A stretch of DNA of 64,000 nt from an uncultured Dehalococcoidia bacterium (GCA_958295865.1 CATQHF010000006.1:186001-250000), one strand, 5' to 3'; counted from the stretch's first letter, positions 51,182 through 60,833 are shown. The notes: generated by a model not told the origin, from the sequence alone. Numbers and translations: made by a program.

Positions 51182-53704
51182 ATGAAATCTTCAAAGCTTA
51201 CATTTGCGCTGCTCATCGCGGTCGCCGCGTCTGCCGCGCTTTTCTTTGCGCTCTTTTTCGGCTCGGATAACATCCGCGTGCAAGCGCAGACCGGCGACAC
51301 GCCTACGCCCGCGCCCGAACAAGGCGGTGATTTCGGCGTCCAGAACCTTCCGCCGCTTGAAGGCAAGGTCAATCCGCCCAAGCACCCCAATTTGGACTCC
51401 ATGCTCAACCGGATTGTGGAGCAGGTGGATAGCGGGGAGTTCTCGGCGCAGACTGCGGCGGCCGGCGCGCCGCTGCATGATGAGGACTCGGTCGCGGTAA
51501 CTCTGTACATCACGGAAGGCTACGCGGAAGGTGTGCGCGACTTCCTCAGCGACAACGGCGCATCGCCGCGCAATGTGGGCGTGGACTATATCGAGGCGTA
51601 CATCCCCGTGTCGCTGCTTGCCTCCGCTTCACGGCAGGCGGGCGTCATCAGTGTACGAACAATCATCCCGCCGCAGCCCGCGCAGGGCGCAGTCGTGAGC
51701 GAGGGCGCGGCGGCGCACGGCGCGCCCGCTTGGCATGCCGCCGGACAAAAAGGCGCGGGCGTCAAGATTGGCGTGATTGATACGGGCTTTCAGAACTTCA
51801 GCAGCCTCATGGGAACGGAACTTCCCTCGTCGGTGCAGGCGAGATGCTACACTGACATCGGGGTATTCACATCCAATTTGGCAGACTGCACGGACAGCGA
51901 CGATGGCGAGTCCAGAAAGCTTCACGGCACGGCGGTAACGGAAGCGGTATTCGACATCGCCCCGGATGCGACCTACTACATTGCCAACACCAGTTCATAC
52001 AGCGACTTGAAAGCCACCGTCGAGTGGATGGTATCGCAGGATGTGGATGTCATCAACTCATCGGTACGCTGGATTTGGCAAGGTCCAGGCGATGGCACAT
52101 CTCCGTTCAGCAACAGCGTGCTCAGGAGCGTGGATATTGCCATAGCGGGCGGCAGCGCTTGGGTAAATAGCGCTGGAAATAAAGCGCGGGATACATGGTT
52201 CGGAGGTTTCACAGACACAGATGCTGATGGATGGCACAATTTTACAAACATTGTTGAGTGCACCTACGTTAGCCTTCAATCTGGAGATCTGTTTGTTGCC
52301 CAGCTTCGATGGGATGATAGCTGGGGCGAAGCAAACAGGGATTTGGAACTCTATCTCATGGCTCCTTCCGCTGGCACTCTTCAGACTGTTGCTTTGAGTG
52401 AAGACACGCAGGCAGGGGGACCAAGGCACTATCCACGCGAGGTGCTTTCTTACACTCCCACTATCAGCGGAAATTACTGTCTAGCTGTCAGACAATTCGG
52501 CGGCGCAACGCCGGGCTGGATTCAGTTGCAGTCTTTCAGTGATCCAGATTTACAGCACCATACATTGAACTACAGTATTGTTAACCCTGCCGAAAGCGCC
52601 AATCCAGGCTTGCTTGCCGTGGGCGCGGCGCGCTGGAGCGATACAAGCACAATCGAATCGTTCAGCAGCCGAGGCCCCGCGCCTGACGGCAGAATCAAGC
52701 CCGACATCGTGGGCGCGGATGGCGCACGGACGGTATCTAGGCGCACAGCAAGCAACCCAAACGGCAATGTCTTCGGCACAAGCCAGTCGTCGCCGCATGT
52801 GGCGGGACTAGCCGCGCTGGTAAAGCAGCGCTTCCCTGATTACAGCCCGGCTCAAGTCGCCAACTACTTGAAGACGAACGCGCAGGCGCGCGGCGGTGTG
52901 CCAAACAACACTTGGGGCTACGGCTTCGCCATGCTGCCTGCGTCAGACGCGGCGACGCCTGAACCAACACCGGCCCCGACGCCTGAACCTACGCCCGAGC
53001 CGACACCTGAACCTACGGCGACGCCTACCGATCCCTGCTTCGAGGCGCTCACGGGCGACGCCACCGTAAGCGGAACTTGGACGAGCGAGTGCGTATCCGA
53101 GAGCATAGACGACAGCAACACCTACTACTCGCGCTTCTATACCTTCACGCTCGGGGAATCTGCCGAGGTAACGATAACGCTGGAATCGACGGTCAACACA
53201 TACCTCTACCTGCTGAGTGGCACGGGCAAGGATGGCAATGTGCTGCACGAGAACGACGACCACGACGGCACGAACTCGCGCATACAGGAGACATTGCAGG
53301 CGGGAAGCTACACCATCGACGCCACGACATACGACACAAGCGCGACGGGCGACTTCACGCTGACGGTCGCAGGGCTGCCCGATGCCGGCACGGGGCCTGT
53401 GCCGACGCCGACGCCGGAGCCGACGCCCGGGCCTACGCCTGAGCCAACACCGGGGCCGACGCCCGAACCGACGCCCACGCCGGCAGGCGGCTATACGGAT
53501 GTGAGCCGCGGGACCGACCATGCTTGCGCGCTGCACACCAGCGGCTCAATAGCGTGCTGGGGCGCGAACACGCACGGGCAGGCATCGCCGCCTTCGGGCA
53601 GTTTCACGGCAATCAGCAGCGGGGACAAGGGCAGTTGCGCCGTGAGACAGGGTGATGGCGTGGTGGTTTGCTGGGGGAGTTTTGAGGTCAACAGGGGGAA
53701 TTAA
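51182..53704 (+). CDS. Secreted subtilisin-like (S8) serine protease with PPC and RCC1-like domains
   Basis: An 840-residue exported protease. A signal peptide covers about 1-36, and the following segment is Thr/Pro/Gln rich. The S8 domain has D200 (IGVIDTG), H248 (KLHGTAV) and S534 (FGTSQSSPHVAG). An insertion within it (about 345-455, EANRDLELYLMAPSAG) looks like a PPC-type beta domain. A Pro/Thr/Glu stalk, a PPC domain (FYTFTLGESAEVTITLES), a second stalk and an RCC1-type repeat (GTDHACALHTSGSIACWG) follow. The stop (53702-53704) lies in the terminal repeat of a 656-bp element, so the RCC1 region may have been truncated. Confidence 0.88.
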   Translation: MKSSKLTFALLIAVAASAALFFALFFGSDNIRVQAQTGDTPTPAPEQGGDFGVQNLPPLEGKVNPPKHPNLDSMLNRIVEQVDSGEFSAQTAAAGAPLHDEDSVAVTLYITEGYAEGVRDFLSDNGASPRNVGVDYIEAYIPVSLLASASRQAGVISVRTIIPPQPAQGAVVSEGAAAHGAPAWHAAGQKGAGVKIGVIDTGFQNFSSLMGTELPSSVQARCYTDIGVFTSNLADCTDSDDGESRKLHGTAVTEAVFDIAPDATYYIANTSSYSDLKATVEWMVSQDVDVINSSVRWIWQGPGDGTSPFSNSVLRSVDIAIAGGSAWVNSAGNKARDTWFGGFTDTDADGWHNFTNIVECTYVSLQSGDLFVAQLRWDDSWGEANRDLELYLMAPSAGTLQTVALSEDTQAGGPRHYPREVLSYTPTISGNYCLAVRQFGGATPGWIQLQSFSDPDLQHHTLNYSIVNPAESANPGLLAVGAARWSDTSTIESFSSRGPAPDGRIKPDIVGADGARTVSRRTASNPNGNVFGTSQSSPHVAGLAALVKQRFPDYSPAQVANYLKTNAQARGGVPNNTWGYGFAMLPASDAATPEPTPAPTPEPTPEPTPEPTATPTDPCFEALTGDATVSGTWTSECVSESIDDSNTYYSRFYTFTLGESAEVTITLESTVNTYLYLLSGTGKDGNVLHENDDHDGTNSRIQETLQAGSYTIDATTYDTSATGDFTLTVAGLPDAGTGPVPTPTPEPTPGPTPEPTPGPTPEPTPTPAGGYTDVSRGTDHACALHTSGSIACWGANTHGQASPPSGSFTAISSGDKGSCAVRQGDGVVVCWGSFEVNRGN

Positions 53705-54352
53705 GAGTTAGAAATTAAGAATTGGGAATTGGGGCAGGACTGGCGCATCTGAATTGCTATGTTGGAGGCGTCGGATTCCTGCCCCTGCTTACGCGGGGGT
53801 GGACTTTCTTTCGCGGGAATGACGGATGAGGGGGCGGGAGTGGCGGGGTGAGAATGAAAATGTTCGCACGACTTAGAACTTATCCGGGGGATTTTCGATT
53901 GTCGCCGGTCTTTCAATTGTCAGCCTGAACGGAGTTAGGGGGCTGGAGTGGTTGTTATGTCGGGCGTGTTGGTGGCGGGGATTTTTGATTCCTCACTGCG
54001 TTCGGAATGACAAGGGGAGGGGCGCGGAATTGTAAGTGGTAGATAATTTGCCAACAGATTGGTATAACTTAACAAAACCAATCTGCCGAACACCTATGCC
54101 TTTAGCAACCGCCATCAACATCGGTTCGGTTGCCATCAGCCTGCGAAACATCGCGCACCCCAACCCTCAATACAACCCCCGCCCGTTCGTGGTGAGAGTC
54201 CTGAGCCTGTCGAAGGGCGAACCACCCGCCCCCGTAGCCACAACCCCCGCTCGCCCTAACCACACGCCTACTCACCATACCCCTGCCAAATCAACCCCCA
54301 CCCTCGTAAGGGCGCAACCCCAATTCTTAATTCTTAATTCCTAATTTTTAAT
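53697..54352. repeat. Composite inverted-repeat element E (656 bp) with nested repeats
   Basis: Left end GGGAATTAAGAGTTAGAAAT and right end inverse (rc GTGAATTAAAAATTAGGAAT) are similar over about 40 bp, both rich in TTAAGAATT units. Inside are a partial family-A piece (about 53755-53830), a family-C piece (about 53900-54015) and a palindromic GTTCGTGGTGAGAG...GTCGAAGGGCGAAC module (54184-54224). No convincing gene lies in the 780 bp between the protease and HtrA genes. Confidence 0.65.
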
Positions 54353-54486
54353 TCACGCTCTTCCCCGCTATCCAAAATCCGCGCCAAGCGTTATATTCTA
54401 GTAGGTATGGAAGCGGCAAGTCCGCAACCAACCCCGTCTTCCGTGCATCCCATTGATTGAACCTAGCGCATGAAGGGCACAACACT

Positions 54487-55866
54487 ATGACGCACATTCT
54501 CAAAGGCTTTCGGTATATGGCGGGCGTTGCGCTGCTCATTGGGGCAGCGGCGGCAATAGCATGCGGCGGCGCGCCCGCGGCATCCCTGCCCGCAGCATCC
54601 CAGAGTGATGGCGGCGCGGCGATTGGCGAGTCCGCCGACATCGAGGCAGCGGAGGCTTCATGGCAGACACCGGCCGACACGGACGCCATCGCGGTAGCCG
54701 AGACGGAGGCGCGGCAGTCAAAGGCGCCTGCGCCCGGCGGCGCGGACACTCCCGCAGCCGCAGAGATTGACGCCGATGCGATAGTCGCCGCCTTCGAGGA
54801 AGTGATAGGCGGCGTACACGAGCGCACGCTTCCGTCGGTAGTGAGCGTGTTGGTGCTCAATCGCGTGGAGTTTTCCGGCTCGTCGCCCGGATTTCCATCG
54901 CCGTTTCCGTTCGGACAGACACCGCAACAGAGGAATAACGATCCGGAGGAAGACTTCTTTTATAGGAACGGCCAAGGCTCCGGGTTCGTCTGGGACAGCG
55001 ACGGACACATCGTTACAAACCAGCATGTCGTCAGAAACGCCGAGCGCATCCTGGTCGTATTCTCCGACGGCGTCTCCGCCGAGGCTACGGTTATTGGCGA
55101 GGATGAGGCTTCAGATCTGGCAGTGCTGAAGGTCGACCGAGATCCCGAGCTACTAGTTCCCGCGCTGCTTGGCGACAGCAATCATGTGAAGGTGGGGCAA
55201 CTCGCCATCACGATAGGCAACCCCTTCGGGCAGGAGTTCACCACGACGACAGGCATAATGAGCGCGATAGGACGCACACTTCGCAGCAGCGCCTCGCCCT
55301 TCTCCATGCCAAAGGTGTTACAGACGGACGCGTCGATGAATCCGGGCAACTCCGGCGGCCCCCTGCTCGACCGTCACGGTCATGTCGTCGGCATAGATGT
55401 GCAGATTATCACGCGCTCAGGCGCAAGCACGGGCATAGGCTTCGCCATACCCATCAACACCGCCAAGCAGATTGTCCCCGCCCTCATCAGCGACGGCAAC
55501 TTCAGCTACTCTTGGCTGGGCATCCGAGGCACGACGATTGGCGATGAGGCGGTAGAGTTGATGGGCGCGCCTGACGGCACGCGCGGCGCGCAAGTGATTG
55601 CGCTTGCCGACGACGGGCCGGCCGAGAAAGCCGGTCTCGCGGGCAGTACCAAGACGAAGCAGTCCGACGATGGCGACATTCGCTACGGTGGCGATGTCAT
55701 AACGGCGATAGACGGCGCGGCAATCGCCAGCATGGACGACCTCATCATCCATCTGCTTGAGAACACGCGACCCGGCGACAAAGTAACGATGAGCGTGATA
55801 CGCGATGGCGGCAAAACCGCGCAGATTGCCGTCACCCTCGGAACGCGCCCCGAACCGACAGGCTAA
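54487..55866 (+). CDS. HtrA/DegP-like serine protease lipoprotein
   Basis: A 459-residue envelope protease. A lipoprotein signal ends AAAIAC-GG near residue 26; a low-complexity Ala/Glu linker runs to about 95. The trypsin-like domain has H180 (TNQHVV), D210 (SDLAVL) and S289 (GNSGGP), all intact. One PDZ domain (about 350-450: DDGPAEKAGL, then GGDVITAIDGAAI) follows. Such proteases remove misfolded envelope proteins. ATG 54487 is preceded by GAAGGG. It is the neighbour of the thioredoxin-like lipoprotein, though separated by a repeat. Confidence 0.93.
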   Translation: MTHILKGFRYMAGVALLIGAAAAIACGGAPAASLPAASQSDGGAAIGESADIEAAEASWQTPADTDAIAVAETEARQSKAPAPGGADTPAAAEIDADAIVAAFEEVIGGVHERTLPSVVSVLVLNRVEFSGSSPGFPSPFPFGQTPQQRNNDPEEDFFYRNGQGSGFVWDSDGHIVTNQHVVRNAERILVVFSDGVSAEATVIGEDEASDLAVLKVDRDPELLVPALLGDSNHVKVGQLAITIGNPFGQEFTTTTGIMSAIGRTLRSSASPFSMPKVLQTDASMNPGNSGGPLLDRHGHVVGIDVQIITRSGASTGIGFAIPINTAKQIVPALISDGNFSYSWLGIRGTTIGDEAVELMGAPDGTRGAQVIALADDGPAEKAGLAGSTKTKQSDDGDIRYGGDVITAIDGAAIASMDDLIIHLLENTRPGDKVTMSVIRDGGKTAQIAVTLGTRPEPTG

Positions 55867-55907
55867 TTGCGCTCACGGGTGAGTTTCCATTATGCTAACA
55901 GGGATTT

Positions 55908-56091
55908 TTAGGTTCTGTGGGCATTTCGCCTTCTCATATCGTCATCCCTGCTCACTCACCCGTCATTCCTGCGAAAGCAGGAATCCAGAGCTTTGAAATA
56001 GCCTATAATATGAATTATGTGAAAGTGCCTACATTCTGAGGTTCTGGCTTCTCGTTTTCACGAGAATGACGCAAATGTCCACGCAACCTAG
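55908..56091. repeat. Family A inverted-repeat element, copy 7
   Basis: Left end TTAGGTTCTGTGGGCATTTC, right end AATGTCCACGCAACCTAG. Internal arms GCGAAAGCAGGAATCCAGAG and TTCTCGTTTTCACGAGAATG. Confidence 0.88.
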
Positions 56092-56144
56092 CAGCGAGTA
56101 TCCGACACTGGTTGAAATATACGCTTACATGGTGAGAGACAGAC

Positions 56145-56810
56145 ATGAAGACAAGAACAACATTATCGCTACTATTCGGGCTTGGCGCGCTGCTTGCCGT
56201 GCTGATTGGCTGCGGCACAGCGCCCGCATCGCAGAGCGTGGAAACCGTGCCAGCCCCACAGACGCCCAAAGTGGAGGCAAAGCCACAAGCGCCGATTGCG
56301 CCGCCAACCGCGCCACAGGCGGCGGTCGCGCCCGTCGAAGAGGAAGCCGTCGCGGTCGAGGTGGGCTACAAAGTGGGCATGCAAGTGCCCGAATTTGGCA
56401 TGAGCCTGCTGGACGGCAGCAAGGTCACATCGGCAACACTGGTCGACGAAGGCAAGCCCGTGTTCATCTACTTCCACGCAACCTGGTGAGGGACTTGCGG
56501 CGCCGAGTTGCGGCGCATCAAGAAAGAGATTGACACAAGATACGACGAGCAGGTGGCATTCTACATCGTGGGCACCGACCCGTTGGAGAGTATCGAGAAG
56601 CTAGAGGCTGACAGAGAGCGGCTTGGATTGCCCTGGCCCGTCGCCTACGCGGACAGCGATATGCTGGACACGCTGCGCGTCTATGTTCAAGCCTCAAAGA
56701 TAGCCTTCAGCAACGACGGAACGATAACGCATCGCTACGGCTTCGGCAATAATGGCGATTACGGCAGCTGGGACGAGCTGTTCGACGACCTCACCGCCAA
56801 CCAAGGCTGA
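56145..56810 (+). CDS. Thioredoxin-like (TlpA-type) lipoprotein, selenoprotein with U-x-x-C
   Basis: Read through TGA at 56487-56489, this is a 221-residue lipoprotein (AVLIGC lipobox, cleavage before C24) with a Pro/Ala linker and a thioredoxin-like domain from about residue 78. The active site in relatives is W-C-x-x-C; here it reads F-H-A-T-W-TGA-G-T-C-G-A-E, so TGA is exactly the first Cys (residue 115) and C118 is the resolving Cys. The frame continues to a full domain (FYIVGTDPLESIEKLEADRE, then HRYGFGNNGDYGSWDELFD). A small hairpin follows the TGA. The first half alone would be a stub lacking most of the fold. A selenoprotein is the best reading; together with the AhpD-like gene it is the second in this window. 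Confidence 0.8.
56496..56517 (+). promoter_or_regulatory. Candidate bacterial SECIS hairpin
   Basis: TGC (56496-56498) / GCA (56515-56517), a GGC bulge, then GCC/GGC around the loop GAGTTGC (56505-56511). The loop opens with G about 15 nt after the TGA. Weak on its own; support comes from its position. Confidence 0.4.
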
Positions 56811-56837
56811 GCCGGCGCAGCGCGGCTATACCGGAAA

Positions 56838-56871
56838 GCGGCAGAGCGTCGGAGTTGGGACGCTTTGCCGC
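56838..56871. terminator. Hairpin between convergent genes
   Basis: GCGGCAGAGCGTC / GACGCTTTGCCGC, 13-bp stem with one mismatch-type pair and an 8-nt loop. No strong T run, so a possible bidirectional terminator. Confidence 0.5.
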
Positions 56872-56899
56872 CTCTATGTGCGTCATCCGCCGCCCGAAC

Positions 56900-58342
56900 T
56901 CACGCCCCTTCCCTACCCTGATAGATAATCGTGTCAGGCTTGAAGACCGCCCAGGCAAACCAGAAGTGGTTGCCATGCACTACGGGCGTTAGGCTCTTGC
57001 CCGCAAGAGCGCCCTCGATGGCGCTGCCCAGAATGTTCCACACGCTGCCCGTCTGGTCGTCGGTTATGCGGCCGTCCTTCACGCTGAAGGTGAGCATCTG
57101 ACCGTCGAGGTTCGCGTCGAAGACCGCCGACGAGCCGACATCGCGCGAATTGGCGATGGAACTTGCGTCAAGCGCGGAGGTCGTGCCGGACTTGTGGAAC
57201 ACGGCAATCGGCATCTCGCCCGCAGTGTAGTTTATGACGCCCTCCTCTTGCAGGATTGTCAGTGGGAACGCTATGTCCATATCGGCGATAGTGACGGCGA
57301 TGACGCGCTCAACCGGCAGCAGCCTGCCATCGAGGTCGCCTCCGAACAGGAAAGGGCTGCCCTCTGTGGTGTCGTAACCGGCGTATGGATTGCGCCCGTA
57401 CTGCCGCATGAAGCCGGTATCGCGCGACAACACCTTGCCATCGGGATGGGCGCTCCGAAAGTCGGCGAACGACACGATGAACGCGGAGAGATGCTCCAAG
57501 CTTCTGCCCGCGTACTCCCCGACGATGCCTTCGCCGGTGAACTGCTGCCACCAAGAGTGAGTGCTGCGGTCGTACATTATCAGGTCTGAGTTACGCAGGT
57601 TGCCCGACACGCCGAAGTCGAGCGTTTCGCCGTCCAGACGCCTGTCGAACGCGATTGCCGAGTTGCACAGAGGGCAAAATGTAACCGACACGGGGACATC
57701 GCCGACGACATCGTTCACTATCTCGTGCCATGTGAGGATCTGGAGTGGATACGCGCGCGCGTCGCCGTTGATTTCCAGCGACACCACCGGCTCCACATCC
57801 TGCAACCACTCGGACGCCTCAGACGGCGCGATGAAGTCAGGGGCGTCTATCGCCGGGATTCTGTCGCGCGGGATGACGAACCTTATCTCGCTGTACGGGA
57901 CGGTGTGCAGGCTGAAATCGGTGTTCCAGTCGCGCGAGCTGAGCCGCGCAGCCTCAAAAGCCCTCTGGTAGTCGGGATCGGGCGCAACATTGCCGCTTTC
58001 GTCGGTCGTCGCGGTGAACACGAATGGAGTAGGCGCAGGCGCGGGGGCAGTCGGCGCAACCCCAACCGTCGGCGTCGGCTGGGGCAGCGGAGTCGCGGGC
58101 ATCTGCGTCGGCGCGGCAGTCGGCAGCGCGGGAGCGGCGGTCGGCAGCGCAGTTGCAGCGACTGGCGGCGCGGGCGCAGCGGTCGGCGGCGCGCCAGTGG
58201 GACTTACGGCTTGCGTCGCAGCTGGCGGCTGTTCAGTCGGCGCGGCGGGCGCAGCGTCGCCGCATGCAACGCCCACGGCGGCGAGCAATAGCAGGACTGC
58301 GACGGCGGCAATCAGTCGTGTGGTGATGAATCTGTCGTACAA
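56900..58342 (-). CDS. DUF3179 domain lipoprotein
   Basis: A protein of about 480 residues. The lipoprotein signal MYDRFITTRLIAAVAVLLLLAAVGVAC is followed by a long Ala/Pro/Thr linker (about 30-110) and the DUF3179 domain (FVIPRDRIPAIDAPDFI, DARAYPLQILTWHEIVNDVVGDVPVSVTFCPLCNSAIAFDR, then TGFMRQYGRNPYAGY). TFCPLCNSA is the family hallmark (CxxC). I choose TTG 58342, with GGAG 8 bases upstream. An upstream start at 58381 exists but gives an unusually long n-region with Cys. Function of DUF3179 is unknown. Confidence 0.85.
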   Translation of the reverse strand: MYDRFITTRLIAAVAVLLLLAAVGVACGDAAPAAPTEQPPAATQAVSPTGAPPTAAPAPPVAATALPTAAPALPTAAPTQMPATPLPQPTPTVGVAPTAPAPAPTPFVFTATTDESGNVAPDPDYQRAFEAARLSSRDWNTDFSLHTVPYSEIRFVIPRDRIPAIDAPDFIAPSEASEWLQDVEPVVSLEINGDARAYPLQILTWHEIVNDVVGDVPVSVTFCPLCNSAIAFDRRLDGETLDFGVSGNLRNSDLIMYDRSTHSWWQQFTGEGIVGEYAGRSLEHLSAFIVSFADFRSAHPDGKVLSRDTGFMRQYGRNPYAGYDTTEGSPFLFGGDLDGRLLPVERVIAVTIADMDIAFPLTILQEEGVINYTAGEMPIAVFHKSGTTSALDASSIANSRDVGSSAVFDANLDGQMLTFSVKDGRITDDQTGSVWNILGSAIEGALAGKSLTPVVHGNHFWFAWAVFKPDTIIYQGREGA

Positions 58343-58432
58343 GAAGCGCGCTCCATTTCTATGGCAGACGGAGGTTAACATCGATGAACGGGATGGACAG
58401 GAGGATAGAGATTGGGAGAAACCGGACGGCTG

Positions 58433-59893
58433 CTAGTGGTATCGCCGCCACCTGCGCCCGTCCTGCGCGAGCAAAGCGTCTGCCGCATCCGGCCCCCATG
58501 TGCCTTTCGGGTATATGTGAAGCGGTGATACTTCCAAGTCCGACCACGCCTCGATAAGCGGATCGACTATCCTCCAAGCCTCCTCGATATGGTCGTTGCG
58601 AATGAAGAGGCTGGCGTCGCCCAGCAACGCATCTTGCAGCAGACGCTCATAATCTTCGGGAATCGACAGGTCGCCGAATGCGGACTTGTAGTGAAACTCA
58701 AGGTTAGTCGGCTCCATGGATGCGAGATCGGTGTTCGGGCTTTTGGTCTGAAATCCCAAGTGTATGCCCTCATCCGGCTGCAAGCTGAGCCTCAGCAGGT
58801 TCGACGGGATGGTCTCCCCGGCGTCCAAGGCAAACATGGAGTGCGGGGGCGCTTGGAACTCGATTACAATCTCGGAGACCTTCTCAGCCATCGCCTTGCC
58901 GGTTCGCAGGTAGAAGGGCACATCCCGCCAGCGCCAATTGTCCACGAAGAAGCGCAGCGCGGCGAAAGTTGGCGTGATGGAGTCGGGGGGTACGCCCTGT
59001 TCCATGAGGTAGCCCTCGTAGCGTCCGCGCACGGTGTTTCGCGCCATCTCGACGCCGCTATGCCTGCGGATTGCCTGAAGCGCCTCGACCTTCTTGTTAC
59101 GCAGCGCCTCCGAATCGGCGATGTTGGGCGGCTCCATCGCCACCAGCGTCAGCAGCTGGAGCAGATGGTTTTGCACCATATCCCGCACGACGCCCGATTC
59201 GTCGTAGTAGCTGCCGCGATCGCCCACCGTTATGGATTCGGCGACCGTAATCTGTATGTTGTCTATGTAGTTGCGATTCCACAGAGGCTCGAAGATGGCG
59301 TTGGCAAACCGAAAGACTAGCAGGTTCTGCACCATGTGCTTGCCGAGGTAGTGGTCTATGCGATAGACTTGGCTCTCGTCAAACACCTGCCCAACGAGGT
59401 TGTCGAGCGCGACCGCGGACGCCAGGTCATGGCCGAACGGCTTCTCGATGACGACCCTGCGCCAGCCGTTGGTCTCGTCGGCGATGCCGTGCGCGCTCAT
59501 GTTACGCAGCGCAGGCTCAAAGAGCCACGGCGCGATGGACAGGTAGAACAGCCAGTTTGCGGGAGCGTCGATGCCGCCGTCCAGCCCTTGGAGGCTTTGC
59601 TTGAGCGCGCCCCAGTCTTCCGGCTTGCTCAGGTCGCCGCGCACATAGTGGATACGCTGAGCGAATGTGCGCCAGGCGTCGCCGTGCGCCGCGAGGTCGT
59701 GAAACTCCCTCACCTTGTTCCACATGAAATCGCGGTATGCGTCGCTGGTGTAGTCGGAACGCGCAAAGCAGACGATACGAAGGTCGTCCGGAATGCTCCC
59801 CCTGTACACGAGTTCAAAGAGCGCCGGCACCAGCTTGCGCTGCGCGAGGTCGCCGGTGCCGCCAAGTATGATTATGGTGGTGCTCCCGCTCAT
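58433..59893 (-). CDS. zwf: Glucose-6-phosphate 1-dehydrogenase
   Basis: A 486-residue NADP-dependent enzyme, the first step of the oxidative pentose-phosphate pathway. [19 protein letters not shown] is the dinucleotide site, [10 protein letters not shown] follows, and [15 protein letters not shown] has the catalytic His/Lys. The start ATG (59893) shares one base with the gnd stop (TGATG); GTG 59896 is the alternative. Third gene of the leftward tal-pgi, gnd, zwf operon. Confidence 0.97.
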   Translation of the reverse strand: MSGSTTIIILGGTGDLAQRKLVPALFELVYRGSIPDDLRIVCFARSDYTSDAYRDFMWNKVREFHDLAAHGDAWRTFAQRIHYVRGDLSKPEDWGALKQSLQGLDGGIDAPANWLFYLSIAPWLFEPALRNMSAHGIADETNGWRRVVIEKPFGHDLASAVALDNLVGQVFDESQVYRIDHYLGKHMVQNLLVFRFANAIFEPLWNRNYIDNIQITVAESITVGDRGSYYDESGVVRDMVQNHLLQLLTLVAMEPPNIADSEALRNKKVEALQAIRRHSGVEMARNTVRGRYEGYLMEQGVPPDSITPTFAALRFFVDNWRWRDVPFYLRTGKAMAEKVSEIVIEFQAPPHSMFALDAGETIPSNLLRLSLQPDEGIHLGFQTKSPNTDLASMEPTNLEFHYKSAFGDLSIPEDYERLLQDALLGDASLFIRNDHIEEAWRIVDPLIEAWSDLEVSPLHIYPKGTWGPDAADALLAQDGRRWRRYH

Positions 59894-60804
59894 CACTCCG
59901 ACCTCTTGACGCTATGCCCACCGAACTGGTTTCGCATCGCCGCAAGCAACTTCGCGCCGAAAGGCGATTCCTGCCGCGATCTGAATCGCGCTTGCAGCGA
60001 CGCCGATATAACGGGAATGGGAATCGCAAGGTCAATGGACTCCTCGAGCGTCCAGCGCCCTTCGCCGGAGTCGTCCACATACGCCTGGATGCCTTCAAGA
60101 TTGCCGTCCTCGTCAAGGGCGGTTGCCGTAAGGTCGAGCAGCCAGGAGCGAACAACGCTGCCATAGCGCCAGATATGGGCAATCTGCGCCAAGTCAAGCT
60201 CCATGTCCCGCTTGGCGTCCATCAGCTCGAAGCCTTCCGCGAACGCCTGCATCATGCCGTACTCGATGCCGTTGTGAACCATCTTGACGAAATGCCCTGC
60301 TCCGGCAGGCCCCACATGTCCATAACCGAAGTCCTCACCGGGCGCGAGTGTCTGGAAGATTGGCTCAAGACGCGAATAGGCGTCAGCGTCGCCGCCTATC
60401 ATCAGGCTGTATCCCTCCGCCAGCCCCCAGATGCCGCCGCTAGTGCCGACATCCAACATTGTGATGCCCTGCTCATGCGCGGCAGCGGCTCGGCGTATGG
60501 TGTCCTTGTAGTTCGAGTTGCCGCCGTCGATGATGGTATCGCCGGCTGAAAGCGTCTCGGCAAGAGCGCCGATAGTGGCGTCGGTTATGTCCCCGGCCGG
60601 CACCATCACCCAAACGGCGCGCGGGGGCGTCAGCAGCGACGCAAGCCCGGCTATGTCCACCGCGCCCACGGCTCCGACGCTCGCAGCCGCAAGCCGCGCC
60701 TGTTCGTCCGGGTCATACGCCACAACACGATGACCGCCCCGCAGCAGGCGTTGGGTCATATTGCCGCCCATTCGCCCCAAGCCAATCATTCCGAGTTCCA
60801 ACAC
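59893..60804 (-). CDS. gnd: 6-phosphogluconate dehydrogenase (short, NAD-type)
   Basis: A 303-residue enzyme of the short class, decarboxylating 6-phosphogluconate to ribulose-5-phosphate. [21 protein letters not shown] is the N-terminal cofactor site, [10 protein letters not shown] follows, and the catalytic Lys lies in [21 protein letters not shown]. After the nucleotide-binding strand, YDPD suggests NAD rather than NADP. GTG start at 60804 with GGGTGA upstream. It lies 29 bp after tal-pgi and overlaps zwf. Confidence 0.95.
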   Translation of the reverse strand: MLELGMIGLGRMGGNMTQRLLRGGHRVVAYDPDEQARLAAASVGAVGAVDIAGLASLLTPPRAVWVMVPAGDITDATIGALAETLSAGDTIIDGGNSNYKDTIRRAAAAHEQGITMLDVGTSGGIWGLAEGYSLMIGGDADAYSRLEPIFQTLAPGEDFGYGHVGPAGAGHFVKMVHNGIEYGMMQAFAEGFELMDAKRDMELDLAQIAHIWRYGSVVRSWLLDLTATALDEDGNLEGIQAYVDDSGEGRWTLEESIDLAIPIPVISASLQARFRSRQESPFGAKLLAAMRNQFGGHSVKRSE

Positions 60805-60833
60805 ATCACCCCCAAGTAAAAGTATGCCGTATG

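Noticed and set aside
54036..54344. 102-codon frame in the repeat mosaic
   Set aside because: Low-complexity Pro/Thr/His translation of repeat DNA with no conserved feature.
4798..56091. Family A hairpins as rho-independent terminators
   Set aside because: They have defined inverted ends, are far longer than terminators, lack T runs and occur in either orientation.
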